NCBI RefSeq assembly: GCF_025628885.1
Contig: NZ_JAOTIF010000005.1
Span: 1 to 64,000, forward strand
DNA: 64,000 bases
From: Paraflavisolibacter caeni
GTDB lineage: Bacteria > Bacteroidota > Bacteroidia > Chitinophagales > Chitinophagaceae
Reading direction: 5' to 3'
The translations under genes were made by a program, and so were the position numbers. The notes under the pieces were generated by a model that ran no database searches, was not told the DNA's origin, and was given only the letters and a program-made list of their open reading frames with translations. This document shows, in pieces, positions 16,676 through 26,976 of the stretch; within the stretch, counting starts at the first letter, position 1, and each line of letters starts with the position of its first letter.

Positions 16676-19600
16676 TTAAAAAGTAACATCCAATCCTAAA
16701 GTAATGGTTCTTGCCTTAGGGTATGATGAGTAATCAAATCCGCCTGTCAATACCGAATTATACAAGCTCACTTCAGGATCCTGGCCCGAATATTTCGTCC
16801 ATGTAATCAAATTCTGAACAGAACTGTATGCCCTGATGGCTTTAATTTTCAACGGTTTTAAAGCTGAAGCGGGCAAATTGTAACCCATAGAAAGGGTTTT
16901 AAGCCGCAGGTAAGAGCCATCTTCAATAGTATAGGTAGAGTAACCCGTAAACGATCCTATGAAGCCGCCTGTTCTAACAATCTTTGTATCGGTATTGGTT
17001 GGGCTCCACCTGTCTAAAAAACTTTCATACTGGTTAAGGCTGGTACTTCCTCCTCTAAACTGGTAATTGTTTAGATTCTGAATATTGTTGCCATAACTCC
17101 ACTGGAAGAAAATATTTAAGTCGAAGCCTTTGTAAGCAAAATTGTTTGTAAAGCCACCTATATGAATGGGTAAACTTCTGCCGATAACTGTAAAGTCATT
17201 TTTATCAATTGTTCTATCGCCATTCAAATCCCTGTACTTAATATCGCCAGGCTTAATGCTCGCCCTGGACGCATTACCGTTACCGGTAATCTCGTCCTTT
17301 AAAATATAAGTGCCCGATGTAGTTTGATCAAAATCGCTGTATTGATACAGCCCGTCGGCTATTAAGCCAAACATAAGGCCCAGCGATTGCCCTACTTTTG
17401 CAATGTAAGAAGGTACTGAACCTAAGCCAGTAGTCCAGGGTGTTGTTATACCAAATGATTCTTGGTCTTCTGCCAATTGCAACACTTTGTTTTTATTAAA
17501 GGAAATATTAAAACCAGTTGTCCAGGTAAACGCTTTGCTTCTAATGTTTGTAGAATTTAAAGAAAACTCCAGCCCATCATTCTGCACTTTTCCTATATTC
17601 TTAAATACTTTTGAATAACCAGACGAAGTAGGAACGTTGGCATTTAAAAGCAAATTGGATGTAATTTTTCTATACGCGTCAACCTCTAAGTTTAGCCGGT
17701 TTTTAAAGAACCCCAGTTCCAATCCTACATCGGACTGGCCGGTGGTTTCCCATTTTAGCTTTTCGTTGCCGATAGTGGTGGGAATTGCCCCGCTTATTTG
17801 TTGGTTATTAAATGTGTATCCGAAAAAAGGATCCATGTTATAGACAGAGAGGTATGCAAAATCGCTTACCCTGTTATTCCCCGTTTTGCCATAGCTGGCT
17901 TTCAACTTGGCTTCGGATATCACATTACTCAACCCATCCATGAATTTTTCCCTGGAAATTCGCCATGCAATGGCGCCCGATGGAAAATAAGCCCAACGAT
18001 TTTCGGTAGAAAACTTGGATGATCCGTCAGCTCTGTAGGAAGCCGTTAACAGGTATTTTGATTTGTATGAATAATTCACCCTTCCTAATAATGAAACTGT
18101 AGTATTCGAAGAAGCTGTTGTTGTATTACTAAGGGGTGTACCCTGTGCTAATGCATTTATCCCCAATTGTTCGTTAGGAACCTTATTGGCCGAAAATCCA
18201 TGAATTGATGTTTGCACCTGTTGGTTGCTCATACCGGCCATTGCCGATATATCGTGAATTTTCTTAACAGATTTCGTATAGGTTATATAGTTTTCATTCA
18301 GAAGAGCAGTGTAGTTATTATCGTTAATTGAACCATTAGGACTGCCGCCTACACTTCCAAGAGAACCTTGTGCTGTTTGAGAATTATAAAATTTTTGCGA
18401 TGTTACCAGCCTGTTGTCTATACCACCAGTTACTTTTAGCACCAGGCTAGGTATAATACGATATTCCAGGTACGCATTCGTTAACAGATTTTTTGTAATA
18501 TTCTTACTGAGTGTATTCTTTAACGATTTAAAAGGATTAAACCTGTAATCATTCGCTGAAGACACCAGAGGATCGGTATTGCTATCGTCAGTAATGTCAA
18601 AATCCACGCCATTAAGCGCAGCTTTGCTGGCAGGGCTTGGGTTAACGGGTCTGTAACCCCAAACACTATACATCAGGTTCAATGTACCACTAAAATTAGA
18701 GCCGCCAACACTTAACCCGTTTTGCTCCAGGTAGCTATAATTGGTATTAATACCCACTTTCACCTTATTGTTAAGAGTCTGATCCAATACAAACCGCCCT
18801 TGGTATCTTTTGAACGCGGATGTGATGATCACCCCCTTTTGATCAAAGATGTTCCCGGAAAGAGCATATTTTGTTTTATCATTACCACCTGTTATTGAAA
18901 GAGAATTATTAAAAGTGGGAGCATCCTGAAATATCTGGCTTTGATAATCCAGGACATCGGCCGTATCCTTATAATAGTCCATTGTTGTACCGCCACCTAA
19001 ATAAAGTAGTGTAGGCGGCGGAGGAGTACCTGGTGTTTTGCTTGGGTTTGCTTCTATTTGATATTTAACATACTCGTACGGGTTCAAAACCTTCATCTCC
19101 TTAATGTTTTGCTGCCATCCATAATAACTATTCAATTTCACAACCGGAGCGCCTGCTTTACCTCTTTTAGTGGTAATCATTACAACACCGTTGGCACCAC
19201 GGGCGCCATAAATAGCTGTTGCTGAAGCATCTTTTAATACCTCGATCGATTCAATGTCGGCTGGATTAATTGTATTATTATCCATATTCTCGATCGGGAA
19301 TCCATCAACCACATATAGGGGTGTATTTGACTGTGTAACAGAATTAGGCCCCCGAACCACAATATTCATTGAACTACCGGGCTGCCCATCTGCTGCATTC
19401 ACTTGTACGCCTGCTACTCTTCCAGCCAGCGCCTGATCAAAAGAAGCAACGGGCGCTTTCTGAACATCACTCATGCTTAATTTTCCTACAGAACCGGTCA
19501 AGTCTTTTTTCTTGGCAGTACCGTAACCAATTACTACCACTTCCTCGGATTCAGCAACTTTCAATTGGAGGGTAACGTTCAATGTAGCATTAACCCCGGG

Positions 19601-19843
19601 GGAAAGCTCCCTTTGAATATAACCTACTGAGCTAAAAACAAGGAGGACATTACTGCCAGAAACCTGAATGGAATAACTACCACTGGTGTTGGTAAATGTG
19701 GCAACTTTTGTTCCCTTAACTGTTACGGTTACATTTTCCAATGGCTTACCATCAGGACCTGTTACCGTTCCTTTAATAATTTTCTTTTGAGCAAAAGCAA
19801 TACTGCTCAAAAGAACCATAATTGCAAACAACCAAATTCTCAT
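16676..19843 (-). CDS. susC: SusC/RagA family TonB-dependent outer-membrane transporter
   Basis: A 1055-residue transporter with a signal peptide (about 1-18). The carboxypeptidase-regulatory-like domain is at about 22-95 (IKGTVTGPDGKPLENVTVTV), and the family TonB-box region VIGYGTAKKKDLTGSV is near 105-120. The plug follows with LAGRVAGVQV and the invariant ADIESIEVLKDASATAIYG and ARGANGVVMITTKRG motifs, then a 22-strand barrel ending in an aromatic residue (DVTF). It imports oligosaccharides bound by the downstream SusD partner, powered by TonB-ExbBD. It is 71 bases after GH88, so GH88-SusC-SusD-DUF5017 probably form one transcript controlled by the nearby sensor kinase. Confidence 0.96.
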   Translation of the reverse strand: MRIWLFAIMVLLSSIAFAQKKIIKGTVTGPDGKPLENVTVTVKGTKVATFTNTSGSYSIQVSGSNVLLVFSSVGYIQRELSPGVNATLNVTLQLKVAESEEVVVIGYGTAKKKDLTGSVGKLSMSDVQKAPVASFDQALAGRVAGVQVNAADGQPGSSMNIVVRGPNSVTQSNTPLYVVDGFPIENMDNNTINPADIESIEVLKDASATAIYGARGANGVVMITTKRGKAGAPVVKLNSYYGWQQNIKEMKVLNPYEYVKYQIEANPSKTPGTPPPPTLLYLGGGTTMDYYKDTADVLDYQSQIFQDAPTFNNSLSITGGNDKTKYALSGNIFDQKGVIITSAFKRYQGRFVLDQTLNNKVKVGINTNYSYLEQNGLSVGGSNFSGTLNLMYSVWGYRPVNPSPASKAALNGVDFDITDDSNTDPLVSSANDYRFNPFKSLKNTLSKNITKNLLTNAYLEYRIIPSLVLKVTGGIDNRLVTSQKFYNSQTAQGSLGSVGGSPNGSINDNNYTALLNENYITYTKSVKKIHDISAMAGMSNQQVQTSIHGFSANKVPNEQLGINALAQGTPLSNTTTASSNTTVSLLGRVNYSYKSKYLLTASYRADGSSKFSTENRWAYFPSGAIAWRISREKFMDGLSNVISEAKLKASYGKTGNNRVSDFAYLSVYNMDPFFGYTFNNQQISGAIPTTIGNEKLKWETTGQSDVGLELGFFKNRLNLEVDAYRKITSNLLLNANVPTSSGYSKVFKNIGKVQNDGLEFSLNSTNIRSKAFTWTTGFNISFNKNKVLQLAEDQESFGITTPWTTGLGSVPSYIAKVGQSLGLMFGLIADGLYQYSDFDQTTSGTYILKDEITGNGNASRASIKPGDIKYRDLNGDRTIDKNDFTVIGRSLPIHIGGFTNNFAYKGFDLNIFFQWSYGNNIQNLNNYQFRGGSTSLNQYESFLDRWSPTNTDTKIVRTGGFIGSFTGYSTYTIEDGSYLRLKTLSMGYNLPASALKPLKIKAIRAYSSVQNLITWTKYSGQDPEVSLYNSVLTGGFDYSSYPKARTITLGLDVTF

Positions 19844-19914
19844 TGTGTAAAGGTTTGGATAATAAATAAAAACTTTTCAGCCCTGCGCCAATTAACCGGC
19901 TTGAGCTTTTCTTA

Positions 19915-21177
19915 TTATGATTTTCGCTTATTTAATTGCCGGTAGCGTAACAATGCTTCGAGGAAGTAATAATCAGCATAAACCAATGGCACATCTACTT
20001 CTGCACCGTGAGGAAAGCTGCCAACAGAATGTTTCAGCAAAAAATACGCATTGGTGCCAGGTTCTGCAAAATAAGCAGGCGAGCTTAAAGTATTTAGTGT
20101 TGCAATGGCAAAATCCTTATATTTTTTACCATCCTTACCCAAGTACCCATTGAGTTCAAAAAGAGCTGAACAAACAATTGCAGCAGCAGAGGCATCCCTG
20201 GGTATATAATTAAATTTATTAGGATCATAATTCCATTGAGGAGTATACCCTTTCTGATTCACGTTAAAATCCCAATAAGGAATCTTATCCTTAGGAAGAT
20301 TGGGATTATTCATGTAAAAATCAGCCATCTTCTTTGCTGCATCCAGGAACTTTTTGTTTCCCGTTTCCCTATATGCCATCGTGAACCCATAGATGGCCCA
20401 TGCCTGCCCACGTGCCCATGCTGAATTATCAGAATACCCCTGGCATGTTTGCCTATTCAATACCTTACCAGTCAGGGTATCATAATTCACTACATGATAA
20501 GAGCTATAATCACTTCTAAAATGATTTTTCAAAGTTGTTTCTGCATGTCGCACTGCCACCTGCTTATACAAAGGGTCTCCGGTTACTTTAGAAGCAAAAA
20601 ACAACAGTTCAAGGTTCATCATGTTGTCAATGATTACAGGGTAATACCACATCGTTTTACCATCCCATGATAAACGGGAATCCCAGGATTCTATGCAGCC
20701 AACCTTTGGATGATACCTGCTTACCAGGGATTTTGCAGATTGAATCAATATCTTTTTATAGCTTTCGTCTTTTGTAATCCGGTAAGCATTTCCATAGCTG
20801 CAATACATCATAAAGCCCAAGTCATGGTGACTTGTATTGAATTGATTTTTTTCTAAACTTTCGGTCCATTTAATGGCTTCCTTTTCCCAATTTTTGTTTT
20901 GGGTATACTCATACATGTACCAAAGGTTTCCGGGCCAAAAGCCGCCCGTCCAGTCAGAAATGGGCACATACTTTATGTCACCGTTTTTTTCACTGGTACG
21001 GGGATACATTGAAAGGTCTTCAGACTTGCGCAGCATAACAGCATATTGCTGTTCTGCTACTTTAAATATGTTATCAATAAATTTCTTATCCTCTTTTTTG
21101 TCTCCAAAGGCACTAAGAATAAAAACGAGCAGAATAGGGAACAGAAGCCCGGAAATCAAACGGAGTTTTTGATGCAT
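19915..21177 (-). CDS. GH88 unsaturated glucuronyl hydrolase
   Basis: A 420-residue (alpha/alpha)6 enzyme with a signal peptide (about 1-25). The family blocks are plain: SDWTGGFWPGNLWYMYEYT at 74-92, TSHHDLGFMMY with catalytic Asp119, WYYPVIIDNMMNLELLF with Asp184, and NSAWARGQAWAIYGF. GH88 enzymes hydrate and release 4,5-unsaturated uronic acids from the non-reducing ends that polysaccharide lyases create. It therefore fits with the PL8 lyase in this locus and points to a uronate-containing polymer. It is probably the first gene of the SusCD operon. Confidence 0.93.
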   Translation of the reverse strand: MHQKLRLISGLLFPILLVFILSAFGDKKEDKKFIDNIFKVAEQQYAVMLRKSEDLSMYPRTSEKNGDIKYVPISDWTGGFWPGNLWYMYEYTQNKNWEKEAIKWTESLEKNQFNTSHHDLGFMMYCSYGNAYRITKDESYKKILIQSAKSLVSRYHPKVGCIESWDSRLSWDGKTMWYYPVIIDNMMNLELLFFASKVTGDPLYKQVAVRHAETTLKNHFRSDYSSYHVVNYDTLTGKVLNRQTCQGYSDNSAWARGQAWAIYGFTMAYRETGNKKFLDAAKKMADFYMNNPNLPKDKIPYWDFNVNQKGYTPQWNYDPNKFNYIPRDASAAAIVCSALFELNGYLGKDGKKYKDFAIATLNTLSSPAYFAEPGTNAYFLLKHSVGSFPHGAEVDVPLVYADYYFLEALLRYRQLNKRKS

Positions 21178-21344
21178 ATCGCTAGACTTAATTAATGTTT
21201 AAAATATTTTTTAGCTGTTATACAAATCTGCACAGATTGGTCAGGATATAGGGGGCAAGAATTTATGCAATAAGGGGTAAATTTTTATTTGTTTCTGAAA
21301 ATCGCAATTGATTATATAGACACAATTTTCTTTATTCATTACAG

Positions 21345-22616
21345 TTAGTTATGAGATAATTGAACACTTAATTCTTTGGCTTCCTTGTTGGTTACCAGAC
21401 GCAGGGCAAAATAACTCACTACAAGAAAACACAAGGCCGGTACTAGATAAGCCACCTGGATGTTGAACAGATCAGACACCCTCCCCATCAACAAGGGCAT
21501 GACCGCTCCCCCTACTATAGCCATAATCAGCAAAGAAGAGCCTTGCTTGGTCTTTTCTCCCAGTCCGATCAGACTTAAGGAAAAGATTGTAGGAAACATG
21601 ATGGACATGAAAAACTGCAAAGCCACCAGGGCATAAATACCTGCCAGGCTCTTATTCATCACCACTACCACCAACAAGCCGATACTGATCAGACTATAAA
21701 GCAATAACAGGCGAGCTGCAGCAATGTATTGCATCAGGAAGGTACCAATGAAACGACCACCCATAAAGGCAAACAGGGCTGCCGACAAATACAGGGCAGC
21801 AACTTTTTCATCCATGCCATCAGCATAGCCTGCGTAGCGGATGAAAAAGCTACCCACACACACCTGGGCGCCTACATAAAAAAACTGGGCAACTACACCC
21901 CGCACAAAGTTCTTCTCTTTGAGTAAGCTTCCCTTGATTGGAGTAGCAGCGGCAGTTTGTGATTCGGTAATTTCCGGCAGCGTGGTTTTCCAGATCAGCA
22001 CCGCAAAGAGCAAAACAACGATGCCGATGAGGAGGTAAGGCAGTTGCACGACACTTGCTTCCCTGGTCAGAAAGGCATTCAATTCTTCGCTGGTCATGAC
22101 CTGTTTTGCTTCATCAGTAATAGAGTTATCCGTTAGAATAACGGCGCCTCCGATTAGTGAAGCTAAGGTAGCAGCCAGGCTTTTAAATGACTGGGCAAAG
22201 TTCAGGCGGGTGGTGGCCTTGCTTTGCTCCCCTAAAGCATTGATGTAGGGGTTAGCGGCCGTCTCCAGGAAGGTAAGCCCACTGGCAATGACAAAGAGGG
22301 CCAAGAGGAACAAACCATAGTTACGGGCACTGGCAGCAGGATAAAAAAGAAACGCCCCTATCGCAAACAGGAGCAAGCCAAAGACAATTCCGCCCTTATA
22401 GCCGTATTTTTTCATGAACATACCAGCCGGCATGGCGATGAGGAAGTAAGCAATGAAAAAAGCAGAATCGATAAAGGCCGATTGCATATCGGAAAGCTGA
22501 CAGGCCTTTTTCAGATGGGGAATCAGGATAAGATTGAGGTTATGGGCAAAACCCCACAAAAAAAACAAGGACGTCACTAAAATGACTGGCAGCTTATACT
22601 TACTATACTCATTCAT
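21345..22616 (-). CDS. MFS sugar transporter of the FucP (fucose/glucose:H+ symporter) type
   Basis: A 423-residue protein with about 12 membrane helices. It starts at the ATG giving MNEYSKYKLPVILVTSLFFL; a GTG four codons upstream is possible. Family marks include FFLWGFAHNLNLILIPHLKK, the first-half loop KKYGYKGGIVFGLLLFAIGAF, ETAANPYINALG near 125, the mid-protein GAQVCVGSFFIRYAGY, and FPTIFSLSLIGLGEKTKQGS. It moves a monosaccharide from periplasm to cytoplasm with protons. Its place downstream of the sensor-regulator pair suggests it takes up a product of this locus. The sugar cannot be told from sequence alone. Confidence 0.88.
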   Translation of the reverse strand: MNEYSKYKLPVILVTSLFFLWGFAHNLNLILIPHLKKACQLSDMQSAFIDSAFFIAYFLIAMPAGMFMKKYGYKGGIVFGLLLFAIGAFLFYPAASARNYGLFLLALFVIASGLTFLETAANPYINALGEQSKATTRLNFAQSFKSLAATLASLIGGAVILTDNSITDEAKQVMTSEELNAFLTREASVVQLPYLLIGIVVLLFAVLIWKTTLPEITESQTAAATPIKGSLLKEKNFVRGVVAQFFYVGAQVCVGSFFIRYAGYADGMDEKVAALYLSAALFAFMGGRFIGTFLMQYIAAARLLLLYSLISIGLLVVVVMNKSLAGIYALVALQFFMSIMFPTIFSLSLIGLGEKTKQGSSLLIMAIVGGAVMPLLMGRVSDLFNIQVAYLVPALCFLVVSYFALRLVTNKEAKELSVQLSHN

Positions 22617-22699
22617 ACAATTCCCCACTTGACAGTAAGTTGTAAAACTATTTAAGCAGACAATAGACAGGGGGGCAAAATTGTATCGGAATAGGGTTC

Positions 22700-22728
22700 A
22701 TCTTTTATTTTTTATCAAATAAAAAGAT
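22700..22728. terminator. AT-rich hairpin after the AraC-type regulator gene
   Basis: ATCTTTTATTT and AAATAAAAAGAT form an 11-pair arm with one bulge around a short loop, between the regulator stop and the MFS start. It is AT-only apart from the ends, so termination strength is doubtful. Confidence 0.35.
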
Positions 22729-22765
22729 AAAATGACAGTTATTTCTTAAGACTTTCTTTGATAGG

Positions 22766-23548
22766 TCACTCTGAAAATTCAGATCCGGTAACATATTCGG
22801 AAGGAGATTTACCAAAAAACTTTTTGAATTCTTTACTGAAATATTTGCGATCGCTGAAACCAACTTCCCATGCCACTTCAGCAATATTCATTTTATCGTG
22901 TGTGAGTAGCAAGGCAGCCTTTTTCAACCGTAACGATTTGATAAACTCCCCAATAGGAATCTTTGCCAGCGCATTAAACTTTTTATAGAGTACAGGTTTA
23001 CTCATTCCTATTTCCCTGGAAAGTTCGTTAATGTGAAAATCAGGATTGCTCAGATTTGCTTCTGCAATACTCATCAGGCGCTCCATAAACTTTTTATCGA
23101 CTGTTCCGATTTCAACTCCTGAAGGCTCTAAAAATATTTTCTGGCTATACAATAGTCGGTGGGTTTCTCTTATTTTCAACAGGTTTTTAATATAGGACTG
23201 TAAAACCTGGATACTAAATGGTTTGGTGAGGTATACATCAGCACCACTTTCCAGCCCTTCTACCTGCTGCTCTACAGACACTTTAGCCGTTAACATGATG
23301 ACGGGAATATGGCTTGTCCTTTCGTCATTTTTGAGATTCCTGCAAAACTCATTGCCATCCATTTCAGGCATCATAACATCTGTAATGATCAGGTCTGGAA
23401 GTTCCTCCACTGCTATTTCCCACCCTTCCTTCCCGTTGGCAGCCTCCAATATGGTATAGTCGGCTTCCAGGCAGACTTTAATAAGATCCCTTACTTCATC
23501 ATTGTCTTCAATAATTAAAATTTTGCAAGTATTCATATTGGTAAGCAA
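22766..23548 (-). CDS. Response regulator with AraC-type DNA-binding domain
   Basis: A 260-residue protein. The receiver domain (about 8-125) has the acidic pocket IIEDNDE, phospho-acceptor Asp57 in LIITDVMMPEMDG, the switch Thr in VIMLTAK and Lys in YLTKPFS. The HTH_18 AraC domain is at about 150-257 (HINELSREIGMSKPVLYKKF, SLRLKKAALLLTHD, IAEVAWEVGFSDRKYFSKEF), ending in a standard GKSPSEY. It starts 20 bases after the sensor kinase stop. Together they match the C-terminal part of a hybrid two-component system normally fused in one chain. It probably activates the SusCD, PL8 and transporter genes. Confidence 0.93.
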   Translation of the reverse strand: MLTNMNTCKILIIEDNDEVRDLIKVCLEADYTILEAANGKEGWEIAVEELPDLIITDVMMPEMDGNEFCRNLKNDERTSHIPVIMLTAKVSVEQQVEGLESGADVYLTKPFSIQVLQSYIKNLLKIRETHRLLYSQKIFLEPSGVEIGTVDKKFMERLMSIAEANLSNPDFHINELSREIGMSKPVLYKKFNALAKIPIGEFIKSLRLKKAALLLTHDKMNIAEVAWEVGFSDRKYFSKEFKKFFGKSPSEYVTGSEFSE

Positions 23549-23568
23549 TCATGATGATTAAAAACATT

Positions 23569-26500
23569 TTATTCTAAAATAATACTACTTTCATTAAAAT
23601 GGCCTTTACCCAGCTTAAGACAAACAAAAAAGCAGGTTTCCTGCGTACCTGTACTCTTGTTGATACCACTATGAAAATACATTTTGCCATGATGAAGTTC
23701 TATTAAGCTTTTGGAAAAAGCAAGGCCGACGCCTGAACCCGTTTTTTTATTCCCCCGGGAATCTACCTGGTAAAAATTGGTAAAGATCATTTCCTGACTT
23801 TCTTTGGGAATACCAATGCCATTATCGCAAACGCTAATGTGGACAGTCTCGTTACCGTTTCTTGCAACATTCATTGAAATTGTCCCCCTGTCGGGTGTAA
23901 ATTTAAGCGCATTTGAAAGTAAGTTGGAAAGCACAATTTCTAAATGTTCCGGATCAAAATAGGCTTCAATGATATCTTCTTCACTCGTAAAAGTAAACTC
24001 AATAGATTTACTGGTAGCAGCCGAAAGAAATTTAGCATAAACGGACTGGCAGAAATGAACCAAATTACCTTGCCTGATTTTTAATTGGGTATATCCGGAA
24101 TCAGCTTTTCTAAAATCCATTAAATCGTTAGTCAGCTTAAGTAGCCTGTCAGCATTGGTCTTTATTGAATGGAGCAACTTCTGACTGGTAGGGTTTTCAG
24201 GAATTATTTGCGACAACATTTCTACAGGCGTTAATATCAGTGTAAGTGGTGTTCTGATTTCATGGGAAATATGAGTAAAAAAGTCCATCTTCATCTGGTG
24301 TAACTCCTGCTGTTTTTTATTGACCATGTATTCGTAATGAAGTTTTCGCTTTAATTCTGTCCTGGAAGCTATGAAGTAAAAAATGCCATAAACAGTCAAT
24401 AAAAAGGTAAAAATATAGGTTGCATACGCCCACCATGTTTTCCAGGGAGGGGGAAGAATGGTAATTTGCAATACATTGGGATTAGGATTCCATACGCCAT
24501 CGTTATTGCATCCTGTGATCAGTAGTGAGTACTTGCCAGGAGGCAAATTGGTAAAAGAAGCATTATGGGTATCCGTAAAAACCCAATCCTTATCATAGCC
24601 TTCTAATTTGTAGGACGATTTATTTTTTCCAGGCTTTATGAAATTCATGACCGCATAATCAATCGAAACAATATTTTGATTATAGTTTAATATAACTTTC
24701 TTTGTTTCCGATAAATCATTTTTTAATATACCCCACGCATCCCTGGCATGGACATGATTGCCGTTAACGCTGAGTCCAGTCAGTTTTATATCGGGTGTTA
24801 CCAGGTTGGTCTCAATTTCATCAGGATTGAACTCAATAAATCCATTAAAACTACCAAAATAAAGGCGGCCTTCGTTGTCTTTATAAAAGGAATTATAATT
24901 AAATACATTCCCCGGCAATCCATCATAGGTATTAAATGTATTGAAACGCCGTCTTGACCGATCTAACCTGGAAAGACCGTTATTGGTACTGATCCATAAA
25001 TTATTGCTATTATCCACCAAAATGCCTACTACCTTATTTCCAGAAAGGCCATCTGAAGACGTGAATGTTCCAAAGCTTTTTGTCTCCGGATTGTAATAAG
25101 ACAGGCCCGTATAAGTGCCAATCCATATAATCCCTTTTTCATCTTCTGCAACACAATTGATATAATCGGATTTCAACTGGCCGGCATAATTCTTTTTCAA
25201 AAAAGTCTTTAGCGCATGATCAGCAGTCTGTAACATGCTTAAGCCCTGCTTTGTACCGATCCAGATATTCTTCCTTGAATCTTCAAACAGAAAGGTGATT
25301 GCCTTGGTAGGCAAAATTTTACCTGGATAAACCGTTTCAAATTGCTCCATCCTTTTTGCCTTGGTATCATATATGTTAATTCCATATTCCTGATGACCAA
25401 TCCATATCCGGTTCTTGTCATCCTGCATGAGACAGGAGAGTTCATCGGAATTAATGGCATCGGGAAGTTGATTCTTCCTGAACTCTTTTAACTTCTTTCC
25501 TGAACTATTTAAAACATTGACGCCCCCGCTGTGCAATCCTACCCATAAATTATTTTCATTGTCTGTTAGTATTGCTTTTACCAAATTCGAGCTCAATATT
25601 GCATTTGAATTTTCTTCATATTTGAAAGATCTGAATACCTGCAATTTCCGGTCAAAATAATTAAGTCCTTCTGCTTCGGTCCCAATCCATAGATTATCAC
25701 CTTGGTCACCTACAATGGAGCTGATCACATTGCTGCTGATCCAGTTTTTCCTATCTGTATTTTGATAAATTTTGAAATTGGTGGTGTATGCTTCCGCGAT
25801 ATTTACGCCTCCAAAAAATGTACCCACCCAAATGCTACCCTGTTGATCTTCAAAAATATCGTAAATGGAATTGTAATTGAGTGTATGCGGATCCTCTGGT
25901 TTATGAACATAGGAAATAAACCTGTCAGTTAAGGGGTCATATAAATTCAACCCTTTTAATGTGCCGATCCACAGCCGCCCTTTCCGGTCAGTCCTTATTT
26001 TACGGATAACATTGCTGACCAATCCCGTATTTGTGCCCACTTGGTGGCTGTAATGCTTTATGATCAAAAGCTCTTTATCGATTTTGAACACTCCTGAGGC
26101 TGTGGTACCGATCCATAAATTCTTATTTTTATCTTCTGCTATAGTAGAAATGCTGATACCTGATAATTGATCGGCAATCAGGCCCCATTTATGATCGCTA
26201 ACTTTTTGATTTTTACTAATAAAAATTCCCTGGGTGGTTCCAACAAGAATGTCTCCCGCACTATTTTCAAAAATGGCTTGAACATTTTTGAAACCGGAGC
26301 TGTCTTTTTTATTTATTATAGGAATAGACTGAAATTCAAATGGCTGGCCATAGTCAATTTTATTCAATCCACCCTCCGTTCCTACCCATATATTTCCTTT
26401 GCGATCCTGGTAAATTGCTTTAATGTTGTTATGGCTTAAGTTTTTCCTTCCTGCTCCAGCATAAAAAACGCTAAAGGAGTCTGTTCGTGTGTTGTAAACG

Positions 26501-26841
26501 TACAATCCATTATTAGTACCAATCCAAATGTTCTGTTGCTTATCTGCGATCAGTTGATTGATTTTTATACTTGGGCCTATTGGATTATCCTGGTAAAAAG
26601 ATTTGAATATCTTTACCTTATTACCATCATAACGATTCAATCCATCCATAGTACCAATCCATATGAATCCTTTCGCATCCTGGGTGATAGAAAGCACAGA
26701 TCCGGATGAAAGGCCATTTTCAACAGTTACATGATCGAAGACAATTGATTGTTGTCCTGCTGCAAATTGTGACTTAATAATGATAAAAAACAGCAGGAAA
26801 AACAGAGCTGGCAATCTACCCAAAAACGGACCTTTTAACAT
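23569..26841 (-). CDS. Sensor histidine kinase with two-component-regulator propeller
   Basis: A 1090-residue membrane sensor with a signal peptide (about 10-29). Fourteen or so propeller repeats (about 35-690) carry the IWIGTxxGLNxYD pattern. A Y_Y_Y domain (SYKLEGYDKDWVFT, FTNLPPGKYSLLI) is at about 695-790, and one membrane helix is near 800 (WWAYATYIFTFLLTVYGIFYF). HisKA follows with FFTHISHEIRTPLTLIL (phospho-acceptor His860), then HATPase_c with LLSNALKFTPDRG, VCDNGIGIP and GSGVGLAFSKSLI. It senses an oligosaccharide in the periplasm. It ends after the ATPase domain, with the receiver and AraC parts in the separate next gene. Confidence 0.95.
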   Translation of the reverse strand: MLKGPFLGRLPALFFLLFFIIIKSQFAAGQQSIVFDHVTVENGLSSGSVLSITQDAKGFIWIGTMDGLNRYDGNKVKIFKSFYQDNPIGPSIKINQLIADKQQNIWIGTNNGLYVYNTRTDSFSVFYAGAGRKNLSHNNIKAIYQDRKGNIWVGTEGGLNKIDYGQPFEFQSIPIINKKDSSGFKNVQAIFENSAGDILVGTTQGIFISKNQKVSDHKWGLIADQLSGISISTIAEDKNKNLWIGTTASGVFKIDKELLIIKHYSHQVGTNTGLVSNVIRKIRTDRKGRLWIGTLKGLNLYDPLTDRFISYVHKPEDPHTLNYNSIYDIFEDQQGSIWVGTFFGGVNIAEAYTTNFKIYQNTDRKNWISSNVISSIVGDQGDNLWIGTEAEGLNYFDRKLQVFRSFKYEENSNAILSSNLVKAILTDNENNLWVGLHSGGVNVLNSSGKKLKEFRKNQLPDAINSDELSCLMQDDKNRIWIGHQEYGINIYDTKAKRMEQFETVYPGKILPTKAITFLFEDSRKNIWIGTKQGLSMLQTADHALKTFLKKNYAGQLKSDYINCVAEDEKGIIWIGTYTGLSYYNPETKSFGTFTSSDGLSGNKVVGILVDNSNNLWISTNNGLSRLDRSRRRFNTFNTYDGLPGNVFNYNSFYKDNEGRLYFGSFNGFIEFNPDEIETNLVTPDIKLTGLSVNGNHVHARDAWGILKNDLSETKKVILNYNQNIVSIDYAVMNFIKPGKNKSSYKLEGYDKDWVFTDTHNASFTNLPPGKYSLLITGCNNDGVWNPNPNVLQITILPPPWKTWWAYATYIFTFLLTVYGIFYFIASRTELKRKLHYEYMVNKKQQELHQMKMDFFTHISHEIRTPLTLILTPVEMLSQIIPENPTSQKLLHSIKTNADRLLKLTNDLMDFRKADSGYTQLKIRQGNLVHFCQSVYAKFLSAATSKSIEFTFTSEEDIIEAYFDPEHLEIVLSNLLSNALKFTPDRGTISMNVARNGNETVHISVCDNGIGIPKESQEMIFTNFYQVDSRGNKKTGSGVGLAFSKSLIELHHGKMYFHSGINKSTGTQETCFFVCLKLGKGHFNESSIILE

Positions 26842-26976
26842 AAGAGCTTATTCAATGAAACTGTATTAAACTTCATAACTCAAGCTTCTAAAGATACGAT
26901 GTCGATTTTAATAATTAAAAGTAGCACAGAGCCTTAACAGCAACCCCTGTAAAATTTATTCACAGACCTATCGGCT

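Noticed and set aside
23549-23568. Sequencing frameshift between sensor kinase and regulator
   Set aside because: The regulator has a normal start and the kinase a normal end with its own stop; no single-base change gives an obvious linker.
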